From a virus: a stretch of DNA of 25,656 bases. The translations under genes were made by a program, and so were the position numbers. The stretch's first letter is position 1. Each line of letters begins with the position of its first letter. Positions 1 through 6,345 of the stretch are shown one piece after another. The stretch is taken from positions 1 through 25,656 of IMG/VR virus record IMGVR_UViG_3300021600_000024; one strand, given 5' to 3'. The notes under the pieces were generated by a model, which had not been told where the DNA came from, did no database searches, and saw only the letters and a program-made list of their open reading frames with translations.

Positions 1-156
1 AAGTTCTGTTAGTGTATGTATTTCTTTTTGTAATTTATCTATTTGAGTTACCAATGATAATACAATAGAACGTAATTCATCCATTTGATTTTGCTGATGT
101 TCAATTGTTAATTCCAATTGCAATATTTTTTTTGTACAATCATCAAATCCGAACAT
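1..156 (-). CDS. Small coiled-coil protein, cut by the window edge
   Basis: The frame begins at ATG 156, whose A is the last base of the preceding TAA, and is open for 52 codons to position 1. The peptide starts MFGFDDCTKKILQLELTIEH, then 'QQNQMDELRSIVLSLVTQID' and 'KLQKEIHTLTEL'. Leu/Ile at every third or fourth position gives a clear coiled coil from residue 10 on. The true end is outside the window. Function unknown. Confidence 0.7.
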   Translation of the reverse strand, partial: MFGFDDCTKKILQLELTIEHQQNQMDELRSIVLSLVTQIDKLQKEIHTLTEL

Positions 157-365
157 TATTTCTTATACCTGTTTTTAATTTCCATTCCTACCATTTTAGT
201 ATTAACTTTTTCGGCAGTTGTCATATTAGTTTTAGATTCTTCATATGTTCTTACACATATTGCAGCAGATTGTTGTTCATCATTATACTCTGGATATAAT
301 ACAGATATACATCTACTTACGAAATCATTTTGGTTTTCACCTTTGTTTGGTTTAGGTATTGGCAT
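156..365 (-). CDS. Small conserved phage protein, 'PIPKP..GE...DF..RC' type
   Basis: A 69-residue protein. The first 45 residues (MPIPKPNKGENQNDFVSRCI, then 'VLYPEYNDEQQSAAICVRTY') match a short motif often found in phages, either alone or at the N-terminus of head-maturation proteins: 'MPIP.P...E...DFI.RCM.......EY...QR.AIC...W'. The Cys at 19 and 37 are part of it. Here it stands alone. The C-terminal 24 residues are basic. Function is unknown; the motif suggests a link to capsid maturation or host take-over, which I cannot decide. Its stop overlaps the next start (TAATG). Confidence 0.75.
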   Translation of the reverse strand: MPIPKPNKGENQNDFVSRCISVLYPEYNDEQQSAAICVRTYEESKTNMTTAEKVNTKMVGMEIKNRYKK

Positions 366-366
366 A

Positions 367-714
367 TTATATTACTTTATAAAGTTTATTTTGAAATCTA
401 CATTTACTTACTGTTTGTAATGTTAGAGTTCTCCACTTAGGTCTCATACCTAAACATTGAACATTAAACATTCCTTCATTTGCTTTTGTATCACTTGCTT
501 CGTTTCCAACATATGCTGAACTATCCCAATACATCCAATAGTAATCATTGTTACCCTCTAAGGTTTCCCACGCTACTCTAATAGGATTACTTCTACTACT
601 ACTTTCTAATAAGTCCTGAAATTGTTTTAAACTTATTTCAGTAGCCGCTAAGTTTTGAATTTTGCTATATACTGAGTTACTAGTCAACGATAGGTCCTCC
701 AACAACCCATGCAT
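367..714 (-). CDS. Unknown protein; start uncertain
   Basis: A frame open from 756 to a TAA at 367. I use the ATG at 714 (MHGLLEDLSLTSN..., 115 aa), which overlaps the Cys-rich gene by 35 nt; the ATG at 756 would overlap by 77 nt. A TTG at 684 sits 8 nt after GGAGG and would overlap by only 5 nt, but that GGAGG is also the conserved Gly-Gly of the upstream protein. The body has 'VYSKIQNLAATEISLKQFQD', 'NPIRVAWETLEGNNDYYWMY' and 'FNVQCLGMRPKWRTLTLQTV', a mixed helix-strand protein with several Trp, clearly coding-like. No family recognised. One base separates it from the next gene. Confidence 0.6.
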   Translation of the reverse strand: MHGLLEDLSLTSNSVYSKIQNLAATEISLKQFQDLLESSSRSNPIRVAWETLEGNNDYYWMYWDSSAYVGNEASDTKANEGMFNVQCLGMRPKWRTLTLQTVSKCRFQNKLYKVI

Positions 715-1093
715 CACAGGTTCTATTAGATGCACATTTAAAATCAAATGCTTCACAATATCCTAAATCACCAGCATCAATTGTATCCCATGCATTAGTT
801 TCATTTCCTATTCCTTCTGCTATACAATTTAATATTGCTTTAGTTTGATTAAAGAAACTACAATTACCACAACGTGCTTTCTTTGCACTTTCTATATCTT
901 CACCACCGAATACTTTTGCTTTTGCTATCCAATAATCTTCATTAGGCTCATTTGGATTGAGAGGACCATAATTCGCCTCATCAATACATTTCTGCCTATT
1001 CTTAAGATTAGTTGGTATATCTTGAGTAGCCGGAGGACATTTCGCTAATCTATATTCTTTTAGTTTGTGTAATAATTTTTGATTACCTAACAT
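680..1093 (-). CDS. Cys-rich protein, possible metal or Fe-S binder
   Basis: A 137-residue protein with a run of eight Cys: C19 and C36 in the first third, then 'ARCGNCSFFNQTKAILNCIA', 'DAGDLGYCEAFDFKCASNRT' and 'CDAWVVGGPI'. The pattern 'RCGNC..FN.......C..GIG......D...AG.LGYC...DFKC...RTC..W..GGPI' is one I associate with conserved phage proteins of unknown function; six closely spaced Cys could hold an iron-sulfur cluster or zinc. The N-terminal about 60 residues are basic and Pro/Asn-rich ('PLNPNEPNEDYW'). It follows the DUF5856-like gene after 1 nt. Confidence 0.8.
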   Translation of the reverse strand: MLGNQKLLHKLKEYRLAKCPPATQDIPTNLKNRQKCIDEANYGPLNPNEPNEDYWIAKAKVFGGEDIESAKKARCGNCSFFNQTKAILNCIAEGIGNETNAWDTIDAGDLGYCEAFDFKCASNRTCDAWVVGGPIVD

Positions 1094-1094
1094 G

Positions 1095-1463
1095 TTATTT
1101 CTTTAGTGTAAGTAAGTAAATTGTTTGTGCTATTTGTGCAGAGATTTCATCTATTTGATTTTGAAACCAAGTCTCTGAATAAAGCGATGTTCTTTCAGTT
1201 TCAACATATTTGTATAAGTTCTGAAAGTATTTAATTGTTTCATCAGTTGATGCCCAATCTACAAAATCATGTGCTTCATATCCTTTAGGTCTACCATATA
1301 TACCTGCTGTACTCTCTACTAAACCATCTAATAGGTCTAATATTCTATCATAGAAACCATTAAGAGTTCTATGTTCACTATACGATTCGGTTTGATTATG
1401 CCAAAAAATAGTTTGTTGTTTAGCTGAGTTTAATACTGATAAAAATTCTACGAATGTTGCCAT
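1095..1463 (-). CDS. DUF5856-like helical protein (ferritin/Dps-like)
   Basis: A 122-residue all-helical protein. The order 'FLSVLNSAKQQTIFWHNQTE', 'SYSEHRTLNGFYDRILDLLD', 'GLVESTAGIYGRPKG', 'TIKYFQNLYKYVETERTSLY' and 'WFQNQIDEISAQIAQTIYLL' follows what I recall of DUF5856 proteins in phages, which look like ferritin/Dps-type four-helix bundles: 'H' in the first helix, 'H...FYD.I.DL.D' in the second, 'QN..DEI' in the last. Metal binding by these His/Asp/Glu residues is possible. Its role in the phage is unknown. One base separates it from both neighbouring genes. Confidence 0.75.
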   Translation of the reverse strand: MATFVEFLSVLNSAKQQTIFWHNQTESYSEHRTLNGFYDRILDLLDGLVESTAGIYGRPKGYEAHDFVDWASTDETIKYFQNLYKYVETERTSLYSETWFQNQIDEISAQIAQTIYLLTLKK

Positions 1464-1464
1464 G

Positions 1465-2256
1465 TTATTTAGTTTGTCCTATCAATGCAGGATGTATATA
1501 ATTCTTTTTCTTTTTAGTTCCACTTTGTCCAGGATAAGATGATACAACACCAGGTTGAACACCATCCATATCGTATTGGTCTATTCTCTGTCCTTTCTTA
1601 AATCTATTATCTGATTTTAATATATTTCTTAATTTACTTAATACTATATTAGCTTCCATATCACTTAACTCAGTTATCTCTTTTTCCAATACACTTTCTA
1701 ACATACTTGCTTTGATAAGTTCATGTGAGAATATTCCTTCTAAAGAAATTCCTTTGAAATCACCTGCCTTAACTTGTTTCCAAACATTAGGATTATCAAC
1801 TTTAAATACACCCATCCATGTTCCTGGCTTTACATTCAATCCGTATGATTTTGCTTTATCATATACTGCACTATCTGTAATCCAACTTTCTACTAATGAA
1901 ACATCATTAGTTGGTTTTTGGTGTTCTAATGTAATGTTGTTTGCTTTATTATCCTTAATGTATTTTTGTGCTAATGCTTTAACTGTTTCTTTTGAGAATA
2001 TTACATAGTAAGGAGTAACACCATCTTCTTTCAATCTCAATATTTTCATATCAGGAATTAAGATTGGTCCTACTATTGTTCTTTGGTCCTCATCCGTTGT
2101 TGCAAATTTAACTAATTCCTTCTTTCCATCTGCACTAAAGTATACAAAATTAGATTGAATTGCTGGATTTGAAACTAATGATAAAGCAAAAACTTCATCT
2201 TCGTTATCTTTCATAACCAATTCATAGGTTTCGTATTGTTGTGAATTATCCATCAT
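1465..2256 (-). CDS. Prohead serine protease (XkdF-like)
   Basis: A 263-residue protein matching XkdF-type prohead proteases. Early, 'DEVFALSLVSNPAIQSNF' and 'TIVGPILIPDMKILRL' are strands of the protease barrel. H112 in 'NITLEHQKPTN' is the likely catalytic His, and 'SLVESWITDS' follows at about 120-129. 'GTWMGVFKVDNPNVWKQVKA' (145-164) leads to 'GDFKGISLEG', whose S171 is the likely nucleophile. The C-terminal about 80 residues are helical, then basic. It should cleave scaffold and capsid N-arms during maturation. It lies after the tape measure, about 15 kb from the capsid gene in transcription order, where most phages place it next to portal or capsid. Starts at the first of two ATGs; either is possible. 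Confidence 0.85.
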   Translation of the reverse strand: MMDNSQQYETYELVMKDNEDEVFALSLVSNPAIQSNFVYFSADGKKELVKFATTDEDQRTIVGPILIPDMKILRLKEDGVTPYYVIFSKETVKALAQKYIKDNKANNITLEHQKPTNDVSLVESWITDSAVYDKAKSYGLNVKPGTWMGVFKVDNPNVWKQVKAGDFKGISLEGIFSHELIKASMLESVLEKEITELSDMEANIVLSKLRNILKSDNRFKKGQRIDQYDMDGVQPGVVSSYPGQSGTKKKKNYIHPALIGQTK

Positions 2257-2271
2257 ATTATATCTTTAACA
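2257..2271 (-). promoter_or_regulatory. Leader element GTTAAAGATATAAT before the protease gene
   Basis: GTTAAAGATATAATATG runs into the start at 2256, identical over 17 bases to the leader at 9153. A second in-frame ATG follows at once (MM). Confidence 0.4.
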
Positions 2272-2289
2272 TAGTTTATTATAAATTTC

Positions 2290-4323
2290 CTATCCGTTAG
2301 CGAATGTTGCACCTCTATTAGCCCTTCTATCTAATTGTTGTTGATTAGATATATCTGAACTAACTACATATGCTCGCGTAGGTTGAGAGGTTGAACTTTG
2401 TATTGTTTGTGATATTTGAGTTGCTGGATTTGCACCACCACTCGTATTAATTGTTGGCATACTTGCACTCGCACCACCACCACCATAAGCCGGCATAGAT
2501 GCTGAACCTCCACCACCTCCACCACTTGCACTCACACCCGGAACTTGAACTGAATTAATATCTTGTATTGCTTTTACACCACTCGCTATAGCTGCTGCTA
2601 CACCCAATGCTCCCGCTACTGTATTGATTACCACCCACGGCATACCGAATGTTAATGGTGATGCGGCAATTGCTTTCGCATTTGCTATCTGAGTATTAAC
2701 AATGATACTACCAATTGCTGCTGCTTTTTCAATTGCTATACCCGCTATTGCTATAGCTTTATTCTTTCCTGCTAATTGACCTAATGAATTACCGATTGAA
2801 CCAATCACATTCAATCTGTCCAATACAATTTGTTTTTCAGCAATAAATGCTTTTAACTTAATATCTTTTAGATTTTGTTCATGCTCAATATTGATTGCTT
2901 CTATTTGTGCTGCATTTCCTTTTGCTTGCTCAATTTTAATTTTATATGCATCATTCTCAATTGCTAAAGAATTTGTTAAGTATGCTTGAGTTCCTTCTGT
3001 TAGAGTTTTTTGTTGAGCAGTTAATAATAATAATTCATCTGAGTATTGTTGTATTCTAGCATCTCTTTCTATTTTAGTTAAATCATTATTGTAAGTTATT
3101 AATAATGCTTTTCTTAATTCTGCTTTTGAACTTTCAGATTCTTTAATAAATTCTTTATCTGCTTCTAAATCACTTAAATCTTTATCATATTTAGCTTTTC
3201 TTACATCTTTAGATTTTTGTATTTCATCTGTTGCAGTTTGTGCTAATATTTCTCTTTTCTTATCTGCGAAATCTTTTTGTGCCTTTATACTATCTTCTAA
3301 TAATTTCTTTTGATTTTCTGCAAATCCTGTTAACTTACTTTGATAATCTGCATCATTTGCAATCTTTTCTGCTAATAATGTTTTTTCTTCTGCACTACCT
3401 TTCTTTTCAAGTTTAAGTCTTTTATCTATCTCAGCATTCTTTAACTCATATGATTTTTTAGCAAATGCCATTTCTACATCTAACTTTTCTTGCTCTGTTG
3501 TTGCTAATGCTAAAGCTGATTGTTTCATCTTTTCCAACATTGCTTCATCATACTTATCTTGTGCCTCTAATCTCTTAAGTAATAATTCCCTACTTTTATT
3601 ATCTGCTTCCTTCTCTCTCTTAGTTTTCTTAGCATATCCTTTATCAAATCTTTCTTCTGTTGCTTCGTATGCTTGTACTGTTTTACCCCACGAACCTGAA
3701 AGTTGTGAATATCCTTCTTTTATTTTATCTAAATCTAAAGTGAATATACCTTTAAGAATTTTACCAACACCTGTTCCTGCTTCTTTAACTAAAGTAAAAA
3801 ATGCAACTAATGAAGAATATAATATTTTAATACCTTGTGTAATGTATGGTAGTGCTGATATAGCTAATTCTATAAATGCATCTAATAAAGGCTGTATTGC
3901 TTCAAATATACCACCTAAGATTTTTTCCATTGCAATGAACAAAGGTTCTAACTTTTTCATTGAACCTTCTGTTTCACTAAATGCCGCAACTAATCCACCA
4001 ATTAATGCAACTATTAAACCAATACCTGTTGCTTTAAGTGCTGAACCGAATGATACCGTTGATTGTTTAAGAGTATTTAATCCTTTACCTAATGCACCGA
4101 TAGGACCACCTGCGCCTTCTAATGAATCAATCCAATCAGCAGATGCTTTCTTTGTTCCTTTAATTTTATCTTCTAAATCATCAATTTGATTATATAGTTT
4201 TTTGAAATCATCAGAACCTGCTGCAGTTTGTTTTAATTGCTTCTTAAGTTCTTTAAGTTGCGCAATAGAACCTTCTACCTTATTGGTATTGACATCAATA
4301 TCTATTTCGACTTTCTTAGCCAT
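2290..4323 (-). CDS. Tail tape measure protein
   Basis: A 677-residue protein. Residues 1-60 have 'VEGSIAQLKELKKQLKQTAA', a coiled coil typical of tape measures. Residues about 90-120 (FGSALKATGIGLIVALIGGL) are a hydrophobic helix able to span a membrane, and 140-170 is another hydrophobic segment. Residues about 220-480 are Lys/Glu/Ala-rich coiled coil ('KREKEADNKSRELLLKRLEA'). Residues about 500-590 are again hydrophobic with many Ala/Ile/Gly. The C-terminus is Gly/Ser-rich and flexible. At 0.15 nm per residue a tail of about 100 nm is expected. It sets tail length and enters the host on infection. No peptidase or lysozyme motif is visible. Confidence 0.85.
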   Translation of the reverse strand: MAKKVEIDIDVNTNKVEGSIAQLKELKKQLKQTAAGSDDFKKLYNQIDDLEDKIKGTKKASADWIDSLEGAGGPIGALGKGLNTLKQSTVSFGSALKATGIGLIVALIGGLVAAFSETEGSMKKLEPLFIAMEKILGGIFEAIQPLLDAFIELAISALPYITQGIKILYSSLVAFFTLVKEAGTGVGKILKGIFTLDLDKIKEGYSQLSGSWGKTVQAYEATEERFDKGYAKKTKREKEADNKSRELLLKRLEAQDKYDEAMLEKMKQSALALATTEQEKLDVEMAFAKKSYELKNAEIDKRLKLEKKGSAEEKTLLAEKIANDADYQSKLTGFAENQKKLLEDSIKAQKDFADKKREILAQTATDEIQKSKDVRKAKYDKDLSDLEADKEFIKESESSKAELRKALLITYNNDLTKIERDARIQQYSDELLLLTAQQKTLTEGTQAYLTNSLAIENDAYKIKIEQAKGNAAQIEAINIEHEQNLKDIKLKAFIAEKQIVLDRLNVIGSIGNSLGQLAGKNKAIAIAGIAIEKAAAIGSIIVNTQIANAKAIAASPLTFGMPWVVINTVAGALGVAAAIASGVKAIQDINSVQVPGVSASGGGGGGSASMPAYGGGGASASMPTINTSGGANPATQISQTIQSSTSQPTRAYVVSSDISNQQQLDRRANRGATFANG

Positions 4324-4457
4324 ATAATTCTTTTTAATTTATACCATACACCTTTCCAGGTATGTGGCAATTCGTATTTCCCTTTTGCTATTTCGATTGT
4401 TTCAGAAACACCAATATGTTCTGATGTTCCCAACATATCTATTATATTCTTTATCAT
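4302..4457 (-). CDS. Small ORF (51 aa) before the tape measure
   Basis: A short frame in the 157-nt gap between the glycosyltransferase-like gene and the tape measure. It starts at ATG 4457 and ends at TAG 4302, overlapping the tape measure start by 22 nt. The peptide begins MIKNIIDMLGTSEHIGVSET, then 'IEIAKGKYELPHTWKGVWYK' and ends 'LKRIIWLRKSK'. It is basic with three Trp and is not low-complexity. The leader element before it is shared with two accepted genes. I do not recognise it. It could be a tail-assembly helper or a leader peptide that couples translation into the tape measure. Confidence 0.55.
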   Translation of the reverse strand: MIKNIIDMLGTSEHIGVSETIEIAKGKYELPHTWKGVWYKLKRIIWLRKSK

Positions 4458-4458
4458 C

Positions 4459-4472
4459 GTTATATCTTTAAC
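4459..4472 (-). promoter_or_regulatory. Leader element GTTAAAGATATAA before a 51-aa ORF
   Basis: Minus-strand GTTAAAGATATAA ends two bases before the ATG at 4457. It matches the leaders of the starts at 2256 and 9153, and its place supports the small ORF below as a true gene. Confidence 0.4.
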
Positions 4473-4480
4473 AATACTAA

Positions 4481-5347
4481 TTAATTAAATAAGTGAAGGT
4501 AATCTTCGTGTTTTTCCCAATAAGAATGTTCTAAGGATAAATTATCTTTTTTGTAGATATTAAAATGTGAAGTGAAGTGAGCACCATGATTTATATGAAT
4601 AGATTGATTCACGGCATTCCATTGTTTTCTTTCCATAGTTTGTGTTTCAATCATACCACTATTAGTTACTAATGCGTTTGGTAATATTTTATTAAAATGT
4701 TCTATTGCATCATCTATTCTCATTGTCATTTGATGCATTGGTTCGTCATTCTGTCCTCTTTCTTGCCAACCATCTCTATTTATTCCACCATAATTCATAT
4801 TTGTCCATACTGCACCTCTTTCAAAATCAGGATAATCAAAATATCCTTCACCATACATTACATCATGCTCTAAAAAAGAAACGTAATCATAGTTACCCAT
4901 TGTGTTTGCTGTATGAATACATTGTAGTATTTGTAACATTTGATTTAAGTGTGATGAACTTTTATTCCAACTAATTATTTCTGTAAATGGATTACTTTGA
5001 ACTCTATTCCATACACACGTTATAATATCAGCTTTATTTTCTGCTGCTTTTTGTATTGTTTCTAAAGATTTTATTACTGCTGGATGATTAGTTTGGTCAT
5101 TTGAATACCATATACCTAAACGATTGTGTGTTGATTTTGGATATACAAATGTTCCACCTTCTACAACACTTTCTGTATATACCTTTCCTTCGAATTCTAA
5201 GAGGACTTCTAAGTGCTTTATTACTCCAACATTAGTATCACCAATAATTGAATTATCTACTCTTAGCGCAACTCTATTACCCTTTATTTTTGATTGTATG
5301 ATATCTGTGCAATCTACTCCACCATATTCTGCTTTAATTATTTCCAT
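4481..5347 (-). CDS. Glycosyltransferase-like protein with N-terminal beta domain (EHD motif)
   Basis: A 288-residue protein. Residues 1-68 (MEIIKAEYGGVDCTDIIQSK, then 'IKGNRVALRVDNSIIGDTNVG') form a beta domain with the 'YGG...DIT..V', 'N...GD...G' pattern of DUF3395-like domains. Residues about 75-288 resemble a GT-A fold: 'HNRLGIWYSNDQTNHPAVIK', a helix 'SLETIQKAAENKADIITCVW', and at 156-165 'VSFLEHDVMY' with E160-H161-D162 in the place of the DxD motif, followed by 'WTNMNYGGINRDGWQERG'. A His-rich end 'SIHINHGAHFTSHFNIY' could provide another metal ligand. It starts inside the end of the previous gene (10-nt overlap), so the two enzymes are probably made together. The EHD form is less usual than DxD, so activity is less certain. 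Confidence 0.65.
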   Translation of the reverse strand: MEIIKAEYGGVDCTDIIQSKIKGNRVALRVDNSIIGDTNVGVIKHLEVLLEFEGKVYTESVVEGGTFVYPKSTHNRLGIWYSNDQTNHPAVIKSLETIQKAAENKADIITCVWNRVQSNPFTEIISWNKSSSHLNQMLQILQCIHTANTMGNYDYVSFLEHDVMYGEGYFDYPDFERGAVWTNMNYGGINRDGWQERGQNDEPMHQMTMRIDDAIEHFNKILPNALVTNSGMIETQTMERKQWNAVNQSIHINHGAHFTSHFNIYKKDNLSLEHSYWEKHEDYLHLFN

Positions 5348-6294
5348 AGTACTGATGTTTTTGCTGTTTCACATATCTCATTCCAATAGTGCCAACTTGC
5401 TGTGTTAGGTGTTATTTGTAAATCTTTATTGTAAGGTAATTCATTCATATATTGTGCTTTATAAAATAGACCTGATGTTGAATTAACAACTCCTGCATTG
5501 TGCATTATGTTCATTTCATTCCAATCTTTTTCAGATGATGTTCCCCAACTGAAATCAAAGTTTTTATGACAGATAGTTTTATTTCCTAATTTCCATCCGT
5601 TCCATAATACTGCCCACATATCTGCACACCATATTTGTAACTCGTGATAAGAAGGGTCTAATGATTTTTTAAAATTATTTAAATCTGAAATTTGTTTAAA
5701 TAGAATTTCACTATCTTTTTCTACATTATCCCAAAAATTATAATTAATTCCTTTCATTAGGTATTGTGCACCAATAGAGTTTAATTCATTTTCTTTAACT
5801 AAATCTTTATCGATATCAACTAATCTACACATTTCACTAAGAACATCTTCACCCTTACCGATAATATAATCATGTCCTATATACCATCTTGTATCACTAC
5901 CATACCAATTTTCATCCATTATCATTTCTTCGGTTATCCATTCACTAATAGGCTTAGTAAATACAATATCTGAATCGTGGTAAAAGATTGCATCCCAATG
6001 AATTTCAGGTCTTGCTTTCCAATGTTGTTTAAGAATGTTAGGACGGATTGATGATATGTAATTTTTAGTTTCTCTTTCATCATCATAAAAGAAAAATCTT
6101 GCTGCATACCCATTGGCTAGTTTTAACCATTCATCAGGTACTACATTGTTTTGCTTCCAACAAACAATATCAACATTATTTAAGTTGATACCTTGCTTTC
6201 TGAAATTGTTTAACATTACCTCTACTTGCCATGCATAGTAAGTTGTTGCGGGTTGTGCTGATACGAATCGTAATTCTCTAAGTGTGATTGCCAT
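5338..6294 (-). CDS. Glycosyltransferase-like protein (GT-A type, DSD motif)
   Basis: A 318-residue protein. Residues about 10-50 have 'RFVSAQPATTYYAWQVEVML' and 'NLNNVDIVCWKQNN', the beginning of a nucleotide-sugar-binding GT-A fold. Residues 103-112 read IFYHDSDIVF, giving D107-S108-D109, the metal-binding DxD motif. Then 'WYGSDTRWYIGHDYI' and, near 175, 'GAQYLM' fit the acceptor region, and 'MHNAGVV' near residue 285 resembles the C-terminal His-containing segment of such enzymes. It is followed by a second such gene with a 10-nt overlap and lies directly after the Thr-rich 935-aa tail gene. It may attach sugars to phage tail proteins or alter host surface glycans. Donor and acceptor are unknown. 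No membrane segment or signal is seen, so it is cytosolic. Confidence 0.75.
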   Translation of the reverse strand: MAITLRELRFVSAQPATTYYAWQVEVMLNNFRKQGINLNNVDIVCWKQNNVVPDEWLKLANGYAARFFFYDDERETKNYISSIRPNILKQHWKARPEIHWDAIFYHDSDIVFTKPISEWITEEMIMDENWYGSDTRWYIGHDYIIGKGEDVLSEMCRLVDIDKDLVKENELNSIGAQYLMKGINYNFWDNVEKDSEILFKQISDLNNFKKSLDPSYHELQIWCADMWAVLWNGWKLGNKTICHKNFDFSWGTSSEKDWNEMNIMHNAGVVNSTSGLFYKAQYMNELPYNKDLQITPNTASWHYWNEICETAKTSVLWK

Positions 6295-6345
6295 TTTAAA
6301 TAACTTTAATTACTTATTTAACCATACTTTTTAGATTTGTATCAA

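Noticed and set aside
105-420. Two plus-strand ORFs of 64 and 100 aa at the left end
   Set aside because: They overlap the supported minus-strand genes at 156-365 and 1-156, and their hydrophobic Phe/Tyr/Ile composition is typical of antisense reading.
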